Source: Vibrio ouci (lineage in GTDB: Bacteria > Pseudomonadota > Gammaproteobacteria > Enterobacterales > Vibrionaceae). Taken from it: a stretch of 64,000 nt of DNA. The DNA is taken from NCBI RefSeq assembly GCF_004551525.1, contig NZ_SATR01000020.1, forward strand, positions 1 to 64,000, given 5' to 3'. The notes beneath the pieces are model-generated. The model saw nothing but the letters and a program-made list of their open reading frames with translations, was not told the DNA's origin and did not search any database. The number at the start of each line of letters is the position of its first letter. The first letter of the stretch is position 1. Below are positions 1 to 8,304 of the stretch, one piece after another. Position numbers and translations under genes: made by a program.

Positions 1-18
1 GATCAAACTCTTCAATTT
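1..18 (-). rRNA. rrs: 16S rRNA, 5' end only (partial)
   Basis: The reverse complement of the first 18 bases reads AAATTGAAGAGTTTGATC, the canonical 5' end of mature bacterial 16S rRNA. The gene reads leftward out of the window, so only its start is visible. The promoters and boxA upstream on the same strand confirm an rrn operon. Confidence 0.95.
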
Positions 19-258
19 AAGATTTTGTTCGGCTCAATGAATACTGACTTCAAAACTACTGTGTAATTTTAAAGCTATTATCGTTCCAACAGAACGATAA
101 TGAATTGACTGTGCCAAATAACCCCTCTCTATAAAGAAAGTAATTATTCGTATTGGTCACTTCGTTTCATTGAAACCTAATTTGAAACCGCTCTTTATTA
201 AGAGAAATTTCTAATTGGATTATCATCAACGAGTGCCCACACAGATTGATAGGTCTAT

Positions 259-271
259 ATTTTTAAAGAAC
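259..271 (-). promoter_or_regulatory. rrn boxA antitermination site
   Basis: The minus strand reads GTTCTTTAAAAAT, close to the rrn boxA sequence recognised by the NusB/NusE antitermination complex. It lies between P2 and the 16S start as expected. The rest of 19-577 holds leader sequence and no protein gene. Confidence 0.65.
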
Positions 272-303
272 TTCGTTTTGGGCTCTGCTCAAAACGGACG
301 GCC

Positions 304-331
304 ATTTTATCGAGATAACTTATTGTGTCAA
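304..331 (-). promoter_or_regulatory. rrn P2 promoter
   Basis: On the minus strand a consensus -35 TTGACA (326-331) is spaced 16 bases from TAAAAT (304-309). It lies about 120 bases downstream of P1 and directs transcription toward the 16S gene, the standard tandem rrn promoter arrangement. Confidence 0.8.
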
Positions 332-428
332 ACACTTTTTTCGTTATTTCTTCGAAAGTTATCATTTAACTTTCACCGCCGCTGTTATCATTGCTTGTTA
401 GCTTGGTTTCCCGTGACAACGGAGGCGC

Positions 429-456
429 ATTATAGGGAGTTCCGAACTAAGCGCAA
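429..456 (-). promoter_or_regulatory. rrn P1 promoter
   Basis: On the minus strand TTGCGC (451-456) is followed after 16 bases by TATAAT (429-434) and then GCGCCTCC, the usual discriminator context of gamma-proteobacterial rrn P1 promoters. An A/T-rich stretch lies immediately upstream and could serve as an UP element. Confidence 0.85.
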
Positions 457-533
457 CCCCTATTTTCAATAAAAATGCGTTTTTTAAGTCGTTAGCTCAA
501 CAATTCATCAATAAGCATAAAAAGAACACAAAA

Positions 534-551
534 GGGCCTAAATTTAGGCCC
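534..551 (-). terminator. Rho-independent terminator of clpB
   Basis: An 18-base perfect palindrome of GGGCC arms lies 27 bases past the clpB stop codon. On the minus strand it is followed by a T-rich tract (TTTTGTGTTCTTTTT). Confidence 0.8.
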
Positions 552-577
552 TTCTTTATCGTTTACTTTGATGAAAA

Positions 578-3151
578 CTATTGATGCGCAATTATCTGAT
601 CGTTGCTTACCAGTAGTTTCACCGGTTTGTCTGGTATTACTTTGCCCGCGAGAATCGCTTTAGCAAGTGGGTTTTCTACACTTTGCTGGATCGCACGCTT
701 TAACGGCCTTGCACCATATACTGGATCGAAACCAACTTGCGCTATCAGATCAAGCGCTTTGTCCGATACATCCAATGAGTAACCTTTCTCTTCCATACGT
801 TTTGAAAGTCTCAAAAGCTGTATAGAGGCAATAGACTTAATATGCTCTTGGCCAAGTGGGTGGAAGACAACACTCTCATCTACTCGGTTTAAGAACTCAG
901 GACGGAAGTGTTTACTCACCACATCCATCACTTGCTCTTTCATCCCTTGGTAATCGAGCGTGGCGAAGTTTTCTTGAATACGTGCTGAACCAAGGTTCGA
1001 CGTCATAATTACAACCGTGTTACGAAAATCGACCGTTCGACCCTGTCCATCCGTTAAGCGGCCATCATCTAAAACTTGCAGCAGTATGTTGAATACATCC
1101 GGGTGAGCCTTCTCTACTTCATCTAACAAGATCACAGAATAAGGTTTGCGGCGTACAGCTTCTGTCAGATAGCCACCTTCTTCATAACCGACATAACCCG
1201 GAGGCGCACCGACTAAGCGTGCCACCGAGTGCTTCTCCATAAACTCCGACATGTCGATACGAACCATCGCATCTTCACTATCGAACATGAAGTTAGCTAG
1301 CGTTTTACATAATTCAGTTTTACCGACGCCCGTTGGCCCCAAAAAGAGGAACGAACCAATTGGCTGATTTGGGTCTGATAAGCCAGCGCGGCTACGTCGA
1401 ATCGCATTCGCAACCACTTCTACCGCTTCGGTCTGTCCGATGACACGTTTATGCAGCACCTCTTCCATACGCAGCAGTTTCTCTTTTTCTGCTTCGAGCA
1501 TTTTAGAGACAGGAATGCCTGTCTGCTTAGAGAGCACATCGGCAATTTCGTTATCGGTGACTTTGTTTCGCAGCAACGTCATCTCTTGCATCTCAGCTTG
1601 AGTCGCAAGATCTAACTGTTTCTCTAATTCAGGAATACGTCCGTATTGCAGTTCCGACATGCGATTCAAATCACCTGCACGTCGTGCGAACTCCATATCC
1701 ATGCGCGCTTGTTCTAGCTCTGATTTAATATGTTGCGTACCAGATAGAGCCGCTTTCTCCGCATTCCAAACTTCTTCGAGTTCAGCAAACGCGCGTTCTT
1801 TTTCATTAAGCTCATCATTTAGGATGGTTAAGCGCTTCTCACTTGCTTCATCATGTTCATTAGTCAGCGCTTGCTGTTCTATTTTCAACTGAATGATTTT
1901 GCGCTCTAACTTATCCAATGACTCTGGCTTAGAGTCGATTTGCATGCGGATACTTGAAGCCGCTTCATCAATCAAATCGATCGCTTTATCTGGTAGTTGG
2001 CGATCAGATACATAACGATGAGACAAACTCGCCGCCGCAACAATGGCAGGGTCGGTAATTTCCACATGGTGGTGCAGTTCATAGCGTTCTTTCAATCCAC
2101 GTAGGATAGCGACGGTATCTTCGACACTAGGCTCATCAACAATGACTTTTTGAAAACGTCGCTCGAGAGCAGGATCTTTTTCAATGTACTGGCGGTATTC
2201 ATCAAGTGTCGTCGCCCCCACACAGTGCAGCTCTCCTCGTGCTAAAGCAGGCTTAAGCATATTTCCGGCATCCATTGAGCCTTCACCTTTGCCCGCTCCA
2301 ACCATAGTATGAATCTCATCAATAAAGAGGATGATGTTGCCCTCTTCTTTTGACAGTTCATTCAATACCGACTTTAAGCGTTCTTCAAATTCACCACGAT
2401 ATTTAGCACCCGCGACTAAAGCGCCCATATCTAAAGAGAGCACTCGGCGACCACGTAATCCTTCTGGTACTTCATTATTGATGATTCGCTGAGCTAAACC
2501 TTCAACAATCGCGGTTTTACCCACCCCTGGCTCACCAATAATGACCGGGTTATTTTTAGTGCGGCGTTGCAAGACTTGAATAGTGCGACGAATCTCGTCA
2601 TCACGACCGATAACTGGGTCAAGCTTGCCTTGCTCAGCTCGTTCGGTCAGATCAATCGTAAACTTTTCTAGAGCTTGACGTAGCTCTTCTGCGTTTGGGT
2701 CATCAATTTTCTGACCACCACGAACTTTATCAATCGCTTCGGATAGTTTAGCTTCAGTTAAGCCAGACTCTTTGAGCAAAGAGCCGAGTGGGCCTTTATC
2801 TTCCAATGCAGCAAGCAGGAAGACTTCAGATGAGATGTAGGAGTCCTGGCGCTTTTGAGCCACCTTATCACACAGGTTAAACATAGTGCCCATCGCACTC
2901 GACAACTGTACGTCACCGCCAATACCACTCACCTTCGGTAAACGATCTAAAATCTCGCTTAACTTAGAGCGCAAATGCGTAATATCGACATTGAGCATCG
3001 TCAGCAGTGGACGAATCGGACTACCATTTTGGTCCATTAATGCCACCATCAAATGCACAGGTTCGATGTATTGATGGTCGCGACCTAAAGCAAGCGACTG
3101 AGCGTCAGATATAGCGATTTGGAATTTGCTAGTAAATCTGTCAAGATGCAT
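578..3151 (-). CDS. clpB: ATP-dependent disaggregase chaperone ClpB
   Basis: ClpB is a hexameric AAA+ disaggregase that works with DnaK/DnaJ/GrpE in the cytoplasm to rescue aggregated proteins after heat shock. The 857-residue product has normal length and order: N-terminal Clp repeats (1-145), a first AAA+ module with Walker A GEPGVGKT and Walker B LFIDEIH, a coiled-coil middle domain (about 400-530), and a second AAA+ module with GPTGVGKT and [14 protein letters not shown]. The ATG at 3151 is preceded by a strong purine-rich ribosome binding site. A sigma-32-type promoter lies 48-79 bases upstream. The gene is monocistronic with its own terminator. Confidence 0.98.
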   Translation of the reverse strand: MHLDRFTSKFQIAISDAQSLALGRDHQYIEPVHLMVALMDQNGSPIRPLLTMLNVDITHLRSKLSEILDRLPKVSGIGGDVQLSSAMGTMFNLCDKVAQKRQDSYISSEVFLLAALEDKGPLGSLLKESGLTEAKLSEAIDKVRGGQKIDDPNAEELRQALEKFTIDLTERAEQGKLDPVIGRDDEIRRTIQVLQRRTKNNPVIIGEPGVGKTAIVEGLAQRIINNEVPEGLRGRRVLSLDMGALVAGAKYRGEFEERLKSVLNELSKEEGNIILFIDEIHTMVGAGKGEGSMDAGNMLKPALARGELHCVGATTLDEYRQYIEKDPALERRFQKVIVDEPSVEDTVAILRGLKERYELHHHVEITDPAIVAAASLSHRYVSDRQLPDKAIDLIDEAASSIRMQIDSKPESLDKLERKIIQLKIEQQALTNEHDEASEKRLTILNDELNEKERAFAELEEVWNAEKAALSGTQHIKSELEQARMDMEFARRAGDLNRMSELQYGRIPELEKQLDLATQAEMQEMTLLRNKVTDNEIADVLSKQTGIPVSKMLEAEKEKLLRMEEVLHKRVIGQTEAVEVVANAIRRSRAGLSDPNQPIGSFLFLGPTGVGKTELCKTLANFMFDSEDAMVRIDMSEFMEKHSVARLVGAPPGYVGYEEGGYLTEAVRRKPYSVILLDEVEKAHPDVFNILLQVLDDGRLTDGQGRTVDFRNTVVIMTSNLGSARIQENFATLDYQGMKEQVMDVVSKHFRPEFLNRVDESVVFHPLGQEHIKSIASIQLLRLSKRMEEKGYSLDVSDKALDLIAQVGFDPVYGARPLKRAIQQSVENPLAKAILAGKVIPDKPVKLLVSNDQIIAHQ

Positions 3152-3198
3152 ATCTACCTTCCTACCTCAACTGAGAAAAAATAACTAATCAGTATGAA

Positions 3199-3230
3199 AG
3201 ATGGATACGCTTTGAGGGATTTTCAAGGGG
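3199..3230 (-). promoter_or_regulatory. Sigma-32 (RpoH) heat-shock promoter of clpB
   Basis: The minus strand carries CCCCTTGAAA (-35; core 3221-3227) and, 15 bases later, TCCATCT (-10; 3199-3205). The E. coli RpoH consensus is CTTGAAA with CCCATnT. Only one -10 base departs from it, and the position upstream of clpB fits. Confidence 0.75.
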
Positions 3231-3262
3231 ATGTCGTCGCTTTCCGTTATGAAAATAGACGA

Positions 3263-3991
3263 TTATTTTTCGATCCAGATAAAAGTTGCTTGTCGACCAG
3301 TTATCCCGTCTCGGCGATAAGAGTAGAAACGGTTAGCATTTTCAAATGTACACAGATTGCTGTAGTAAACTTGATCAACACCGACACTATTGAGTCGTTG
3401 AGTCACCAACATATTCATATCAGCAAGCCACTTTCCCAGTTCTAACTTAGCGGTGAACGCTTGCTCGGCCTCAGGAATCACTGAAGTAAAAGCATCAACA
3501 ACATCTTGGCCGACTTCAAATGCAGCCTGACCAATTGCTGGGCCAATCCAAGCCATGACTTCACCATCAAACTTAGCAACCGCATTTTCGACAATGCCAT
3601 TTGCTAAGCCACGCCAACCAGCATGAACGGCAGCCACTTGGGTGCCCTCTATATTGGTAAGCAACACTGGAAGACAATCTGCCGTCATCGCAGAGCAAAC
3701 CACACCAGCAGAAGCTGTAAACAGGCCATCGGCATCTATCACTTGTTCTGTTGGCTCAAATGCATCTTCCACTACGGTAGAATGCGTTTGGTTCAACCAT
3801 ATAGGTGCTGATGGCATGCTTGCCGCAAGCGCTAAGTCGGCGCGGTTTTTCACTACGATAGCTTGCTCATCCCCAACATGAGTGCCTAGGTTTAGCCCTT
3901 GATACGGACCAATCGAAAAGCCACCCACTCTTGTCGACGCGATGGCTTTAACCTGTTTTTTGGCAGGCCAGTTAGGGGTGATCATTTCCAT
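3263..3991 (-). CDS. pgeF: Peptidoglycan editing factor / multicopper-type purine nucleoside oxidoreductase (YfiH)
   Basis: This is the PgeF/YfiH (DUF152, laccase-like) family. In E. coli PgeF keeps wrong amino acids out of peptidoglycan stem peptides; other members act as purine nucleoside phosphorylases or hydrolases. At 242 residues it has normal length. The signature metal-ligand segments are visible: SAMTADCLPVLL (Cys and Asp), VHAGWRG (His) and the N-terminal NLGTHVGD. It starts 2 bases after the rluD stop, so the two are surely co-transcribed, an arrangement common in Vibrio and Enterobacteria. An alternative in-frame ATG two codons downstream (3985) is equally plausible. Physiological substrate uncertain. 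Confidence 0.93.
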   Translation of the reverse strand: MEMITPNWPAKKQVKAIASTRVGGFSIGPYQGLNLGTHVGDEQAIVVKNRADLALAASMPSAPIWLNQTHSTVVEDAFEPTEQVIDADGLFTASAGVVCSAMTADCLPVLLTNIEGTQVAAVHAGWRGLANGIVENAVAKFDGEVMAWIGPAIGQAAFEVGQDVVDAFTSVIPEAEQAFTAKLELGKWLADMNMLVTQRLNSVGVDQVYYSNLCTFENANRFYSYRRDGITGRQATFIWIEK

Positions 3992-3993
3992 AC

Positions 3994-4974
3994 TTAAAAC
4001 TCGTCTTTTAAGCCGTGTTCTTGAGTATCTTGACGCAGTGCTTCTGCCATTTCGACCATATCGTCAGGCACTGGAGCATGAAACTCCACTTCTTCACCAG
4101 TAATTGGGTGCTCAAATTTGAGCATTACCGCATGAAGCGCTTGACGATCAAAGCTGCGAATGTGGTTCGCTAGCTCTTCTGACGCACCACTTGGAATACG
4201 TGCGCGACCACCGTATGCGGTATCCCCTAATAGAGGATGTTGCAAATAAGACATATGAACACGAATCTGGTGAGTACGACCTGTTTCTAGGCGTAAACGG
4301 ATACGCGTATGCTCACGGAAGTGTTCCGCAACACGGTAATGAGTAATTGCAGGCTTACCCGTAGGCGTTACCGCCATCAAGGTTCGCTTGGTTGAGTGGC
4401 GACCGATTGGTTGCTCTACTCGTCCACCAGCGGTCATACGACCAATCGCGATAGCTTCATATTCACGTACAAAGTTACGTTTTTTCTGTAGCGCACGAAC
4501 TAAACGAGTTTGAGCTGGGACAGTTTTTGCTACCACCATCAAACCTGTCGTATCTTTATCGAGACGGTGCACAATACCTGCGCGAGGAACTTCCGCGATA
4601 TTTGGGTAGTGATGTAGCAGAGCGTTTAGCACGGTACCATCTGGCGTACCCGCACCTGGATGAACAACAAAACCACGAGGTTTGTTGATCACTAAAATAT
4701 CGTCATCTTCATAAACGATATCCAGTGGGATGTCTTGTGCTTCCCAACGCTCTTCATCTTCAAGTTCCGCTTGCAGGATGATTTCCTCGCCACCCATAAC
4801 CTTGGTGCGAGGCTTTGTAATCACTTCACCGTTAACTTTAACTTTACCGCCAAGCAGCCATTCCTTTAGGCGCGAGCGAGAAAAGTCAGCGAATAATTCG
4901 GCGATAGCTTGATCTAGGCGTTGACCTAATTGGCTATCTTTTACTGTATTTGTTAATTCAATCTGCTGAGCCAT
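3994..4974 (-). CDS. rluD: 23S rRNA pseudouridine(1911/1915/1917) synthase RluD
   Basis: RluD isomerises three uridines in helix 69 of 23S rRNA during late 50S assembly. The 326-residue protein has an N-terminal S4 RNA-binding domain (about 17-80) and the RsuA/RluA catalytic domain with HRLDKDTTGL, in which Asp139 is the catalytic residue, at the same number as in E. coli RluD. The RTHQIRVH motif is also present. It is divergent from bamD, sharing a 134-base intergenic region, and is followed directly by pgeF. The rluD/bamD divergence is conserved in enterobacteria and vibrios. Confidence 0.97.
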   Translation of the reverse strand: MAQQIELTNTVKDSQLGQRLDQAIAELFADFSRSRLKEWLLGGKVKVNGEVITKPRTKVMGGEEIILQAELEDEERWEAQDIPLDIVYEDDDILVINKPRGFVVHPGAGTPDGTVLNALLHHYPNIAEVPRAGIVHRLDKDTTGLMVVAKTVPAQTRLVRALQKKRNFVREYEAIAIGRMTAGGRVEQPIGRHSTKRTLMAVTPTGKPAITHYRVAEHFREHTRIRLRLETGRTHQIRVHMSYLQHPLLGDTAYGGRARIPSGASEELANHIRSFDRQALHAVMLKFEHPITGEEVEFHAPVPDDMVEMAEALRQDTQEHGLKDEF

Positions 4975-5108
4975 ATCGAACTTTTTTAAAAACTGTGAGA
5001 CTAATTGTCACTACTGTGGAAAAATGTACTATTGGACATTGTATCTGTTACTGCTTAGAAAGTAACGGAAGCAACTAAAATATTTATCTCAAGGAATCGA
5101 ATCCTGAC

Positions 5109-5834
5109 ATGAAAAAGCATACTTTATCTGGCTTGTTGGCATTATCACTACTGGTTGGCTGCTCTAGCAGCGAAGAAGTTGTTCCAGACGTGCCACCATC
5201 TGAGCTCTACTCAGATGCACAGATTTCGCTTCAAAGTGGTAACTGGCTAACTGCAATTGAAAAGCTAGAGGCTCTAGATTCTCGTTACCCGTTTGGTGCT
5301 TACTCTGAGCAAGTTCAGTTAGACTTGATCTACGCCTACTACAAAAATGATGATCTTGCTTTAGGTCTTGCAACTATCGAACGCTTTATGCGCTTGAACC
5401 CTACCCACGAAAAATTAGACTGGGTACTTTACATGCGCGGCCTTACCCATATGGCACAAGACCGAAACTTCATGCATGACTTGTTCAATGTCGATCGTAG
5501 CGATCGTGACCCTGAACCGGTTAAAAAGGCGTTTGCTGATTTTAAAAAGCTCCTTGAACGATACCCTTCTAGCCCATACGCGGAAGATTCGCAAAAGCGC
5601 ATGTACGCTCTAAAAAATCGTCTAGCTGAATATGACTTAGCAACGGCAGATTTCTATCTACGTAGAGAAGCATGGATTGCAGCAATCAATCGTACTCAAG
5701 AGCTTCAAAAAACCTACCCGAATACCGAAGCCGCTCGAAAGTCACTTGAGATTCAGCTTGAAGCGTATAAGCAGCTAAACCTGCAAGATGCCATTGAGCG
5801 CACTGAGAAGTTGATTGAGCTAAACCCTCAATAA
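5109..5834 (+). CDS. bamD: Outer membrane assembly lipoprotein BamD
   Basis: BamD is the essential lipoprotein of the BAM complex that inserts beta-barrel proteins into the outer membrane. The 241-residue protein has a lipoprotein signal peptide ending LLVGC (lipidated Cys18), then a run of TPR-type helical repeats through the rest of the protein, including the characteristic YPFGAYSEQVQLDLIYAYY and YPSSPYAEDS segments. Length matches the family (about 240). The start follows AAGGAATCG. A strong hairpin terminator follows the stop. Confidence 0.96.
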   Translation: MKKHTLSGLLALSLLVGCSSSEEVVPDVPPSELYSDAQISLQSGNWLTAIEKLEALDSRYPFGAYSEQVQLDLIYAYYKNDDLALGLATIERFMRLNPTHEKLDWVLYMRGLTHMAQDRNFMHDLFNVDRSDRDPEPVKKAFADFKKLLERYPSSPYAEDSQKRMYALKNRLAEYDLATADFYLRREAWIAAINRTQELQKTYPNTEAARKSLEIQLEAYKQLNLQDAIERTEKLIELNPQ

Positions 5835-5855
5835 GCAGCTATAAAATAAGAAAAA

Positions 5856-5883
5856 AACGCCTCTAACCTGAGGCGTTTTTTTA
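5856..5883. terminator. Rho-independent terminator of bamD
   Basis: CGCCTC (5858-5863) pairs with GAGGCG (5870-5875), flanked by A-run and T-run, 22 bases after the bamD stop. The symmetric A/T flanks would let it act in both directions. Confidence 0.85.
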
Positions 5884-5950
5884 TATCTAGTATTTTGCGT
5901 GAGCTTTACTTTGGGACTACATTTTAATCAATGTGGTTTAGAGGTGTTTC

Positions 5951-7390
5951 ATGCTACGAGTAATTTTTCTTGCCTTAATCTTTAGTTTATATGCTGGTCA
6001 GTCGAGCGCACTATCTTTGTCTCCGATGCAAAAACAACCCTACATGGGTGATCTCCCTGCTCTCGAGAAAAAAGGCGTGATTCGAGTGCTTGTCGCAGCT
6101 GATCTCGGTTTTTACTATGTCGAAGGTGGCAAACCGAAAGGTATCTTAGCTGAACTCTTATACCACTTTGAAAAAGAGCTAAGACAACGTTCTTCTTACT
6201 TTAACCTTCAAGTCATTCCGGTTCATAGAGATGAACTGCTGCCTTCACTAGAAAAGGGCTTTGGCGATTTAGTCGTGGCTAACTTGACGATTACCTCAGC
6301 CAGAAAGGAACAGGTCGACTTTAGTGCTCCTGTGTTAAAAAAAGTCGATGAGTTACTCGTGACCCATAAAAGCCATCCGCCGATCGACTCACTTTGGTCA
6401 TTGAGTGGTAAGGAGATCTGGGTGCGTGCTAGTTCAAGCTATTTCGAAAGCTTGCAAAAACTCAATACCGAGCTTGATAAACAAGGAAAAGCCCCTGTCA
6501 TTGTTCGCTTTATCGAAGAAACGTTACAAGACTTAGAGTTAATTGAATTAGTGAATCAAGGACACATTCCTGCCACTATTTTAGATAGCCACAAAACCGA
6601 ACTCTGGCTCAAGGTAATGAATAACATCCAAGTTCATGATGCGATTCCACTTCGCGAAGAGGGCCAAATTGCCTGGGCAATGAGAAAGAACAGCCCTAAG
6701 TTGGAAGCTTTCGTCAATCAATACTTGAAGAAGTATCGTTCAGGCACACTGCTGGGAAACGTGATATATGGCAAATATCTAGATAACACCAAGTGGCTCA
6801 AGCGAGTGTTAAACCCTCAATACATGACCAAATTAGAGTCACTATCAGAGATATTTGAAGTCTACTCTGAACAATACAGTTTCGACTCATTGATGATATC
6901 TGCTCAGGGCTTCCAAGAATCAGGTTTAGACCAAAGTAAAGTGTCACACAAGGGGGCTGTAGGGGTAATGCAAGTCCTGCCAAGCACTGCCAAAGATCCC
7001 AACGTCAACATCCCAGACATCTACCAAGTCGAAAACAACATCCATGCTGGTGTGAAGTATATGCGTTTTATCAAAGATCGTTACTTTAGTGATGAGTCGA
7101 TTATACCTGAAGATCAAGTCTACTTTTCACTTGCCGCCTATAACGCTGGCCCAGCTAATATCCGCAAAATGCGCCGCCTAGCGGAGAGAAATGGCTATGA
7201 CCCTAATAAGTGGTTTCGCAACGTCGAAATCATGGCGAGGAGAAATATCGGTCGTGAGCCAGTCCATTACGTCTCGAACATCAATCGTTATTTCATTATC
7301 TACAAGCAGCTGAATGCTTTAAAACAAGTCAGGGAATCTCAAGCAACACAAAATCATCAAAACTCGCCGTCACTAGTGATTGATGATTAG
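5951..7390 (+). CDS. mltF: MltF-family membrane-bound lytic murein transglycosylase
   Basis: The protein cleaves the MurNAc-GlcNAc bond of peptidoglycan to give 1,6-anhydro products. It has 479 residues: a signal peptide (1-20), a solute-binding-protein family 3 module (about 40-265) that in MltF binds muropeptides and regulates activity, then an SLT lysozyme-like domain with QESGLD (catalytic Glu323), GVMQVLPSTA and the FSLAAYNAGP motif. E. coli MltF is slightly longer (about 518), so this may be a close homologue rather than the strict orthologue. The N-terminus lacks a clear lipobox. Its anhydromuropeptide products would feed the NagZ/AnmK/MurQ recycling pathway encoded 17 kb away. Confidence 0.85.
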   Translation: MLRVIFLALIFSLYAGQSSALSLSPMQKQPYMGDLPALEKKGVIRVLVAADLGFYYVEGGKPKGILAELLYHFEKELRQRSSYFNLQVIPVHRDELLPSLEKGFGDLVVANLTITSARKEQVDFSAPVLKKVDELLVTHKSHPPIDSLWSLSGKEIWVRASSSYFESLQKLNTELDKQGKAPVIVRFIEETLQDLELIELVNQGHIPATILDSHKTELWLKVMNNIQVHDAIPLREEGQIAWAMRKNSPKLEAFVNQYLKKYRSGTLLGNVIYGKYLDNTKWLKRVLNPQYMTKLESLSEIFEVYSEQYSFDSLMISAQGFQESGLDQSKVSHKGAVGVMQVLPSTAKDPNVNIPDIYQVENNIHAGVKYMRFIKDRYFSDESIIPEDQVYFSLAAYNAGPANIRKMRRLAERNGYDPNKWFRNVEIMARRNIGREPVHYVSNINRYFIIYKQLNALKQVRESQATQNHQNSPSLVIDD

Positions 7391-7597
7391 TACAAAGTCA
7401 GAAAGGGGGGAGGAAAATAAAGCGTTGAGAAATCTGGAATTCAATTCACAAACATTGAATGGTCAAATCCTAATCAGTGCTTTTTATCAGGCCGTATTAA
7501 GCCACTAAAAAACAGATGATTTTTAGTTGTTTACCTCTTCCAATCTAATGAGTTTTTTAAACGAGACAAGCTTTTTCGATGCAAAATAGTCACACAC

Positions 7598-7664
7598 TTT
7601 GAGCCAGATCACGTTTGAATTTAGCTAATAAAAACACTACCGGAATGATGATCTGGGTCACATT
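7598..7664. promoter_or_regulatory. Two CRP-site-like sequences upstream of raiA
   Basis: The 337-base gap between the mltF-like gene and raiA holds TTTGAGCCAGATCACG (7598-7613) and TGATGATCTGGGTCACA (7646-7662). Both resemble the CRP consensus TGTGA-N6-TCACA; the first keeps a TTTGA/TCACG pair with correct 6-base spacing, the second has only a good right half-site. No other structure was seen in this gap. Confidence 0.4.
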
Positions 7665-7727
7665 ATTTCTCCATGGGATAAGTAATCTGGAGTTAACCCA
7701 TGAGGGATGACACAGAGGAAAACATCT

Positions 7728-8054
7728 ATGAAAGTAAACATCACTGGTAAAAACATCGACATCACCTCTGCAATCCGCACTCACATTGAGAGCAAGTTTA
7801 AAAAGCTAGAAAAGTGGCAAGTAGATATTATCGGTTGTCAGGCAAGCTTCAGCGAAGAACCAAATAAGCAGAAAAAATTTGAAGCTGTAATTACTGTACC
7901 GAAAGGCCAACTTATCGCATCCGCAACACACGAAGATTTATACGCTGCCGTTAACGAGGTAGAACAGAAACTAGAACGTCAGCTAAACAAACTACGCCAC
8001 AAGCCAGAAGCACGTCGTACAGACAAGCCTGAGCTGGAAGAAGAAGTGGAATAG
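7728..8054 (+). CDS. raiA: Ribosome-associated inhibitor A (YfiA, HPF/RaiA family)
   Basis: RaiA binds the decoding centre of idle 30S subunits and stabilises 70S ribosomes in stationary phase or cold. At 108 residues it has the short-form HPF/YfiA fold (MKVNITGKNIDITSAI at the start, the IASATHEDLYAAVNEV segment), followed by an acidic-basic C-terminal tail rich in Arg, Glu and Lys. An in-frame ATG exists at 7707, but 7728 is preferred because AGAGGA sits 8 bases upstream and the protein then begins exactly at the family N-terminus. It is followed by a terminator and then the pheL-pheA unit, as in E. coli and Vibrio. Confidence 0.95.
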   Translation: MKVNITGKNIDITSAIRTHIESKFKKLEKWQVDIIGCQASFSEEPNKQKKFEAVITVPKGQLIASATHEDLYAAVNEVEQKLERQLNKLRHKPEARRTDKPELEEEVE

Positions 8055-8080
8055 AAATATAAAATTAGAGGATTGAGAAA

Positions 8081-8107
8081 AATAGCGCCGAATGGCGCTA
8101 TTTTTTT
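8081..8107 (+). terminator. Rho-independent terminator of raiA
   Basis: TAGCGCC (8083-8089) and GGCGCTA (8094-8100) form a GC-rich hairpin with loop GAAT, followed by seven T. It lies 28 bases after the raiA stop. Confidence 0.85.
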
Positions 8108-8109
8108 GC

Positions 8110-8138
8110 TTGACGCTCCATTCTCGGTTGCTTATGGT
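8110..8138 (+). promoter_or_regulatory. pheL-pheA promoter
   Basis: TTGACG (8110-8115) and TATGGT (8133-8138) are separated by 17 bases, placing transcription start about 20 bases before the Phe-rich leader peptide. The position between the raiA terminator and the attenuator makes it the only sensible pheA promoter. Confidence 0.6.
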
Positions 8139-8162
8139 GTTTAAAGATTCACAACAAAGCCT

Positions 8163-8216
8163 ATGAATATGCACAACACAACTCTGTTCTTTTTTGACTT
8201 ATTTTTTCTCCACTAG
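8163..8216 (+). CDS. pheL: phe operon leader peptide PheL
   Basis: A 17-residue ORF with sequence MNMHNTTLFFFDLFFLH contains five Phe codons, two clusters of them (FFF and FF). This is the expected attenuation leader: when charged tRNA-Phe is scarce, ribosomes stall on the Phe codons and allow the antiterminator to form. It lies 88 bases before the pheA start and directly ahead of alternative RNA hairpins. Confidence 0.9.
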   Translation: MNMHNTTLFFFDLFFLH

Positions 8217-8220
8217 GCTT

Positions 8221-8289
8221 GGAGGCTCTCTCGTTTTCGAAAGATAAGTCAAAAACGAACAGAAAGCCTCCCAAAGGGAGGCTTTTTTT
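8221..8289 (+). promoter_or_regulatory. Phenylalanine attenuator (antiterminator and terminator)
   Basis: The terminator hairpin is AGCCTCCC pairing with GGGAGGC (8265-8282), followed by seven T (8283-8289). The competing antiterminator pairs GGAGGCT (8221-8227) with AGCCTCC (8265-8271), sequestering the left arm of the terminator. It sits between pheL and pheA, so pheA is controlled by Phe-dependent transcription attenuation. Confidence 0.88.
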
Positions 8290-8304
8290 ATGAGGAATAC
8301 TAGG

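Noticed and set aside
215..472. 85-residue ORF on the plus strand in the rrn upstream region
   Set aside because: It runs antisense across the rrn P1/P2 promoters and leader, has no ribosome binding site and no recognisable protein features.
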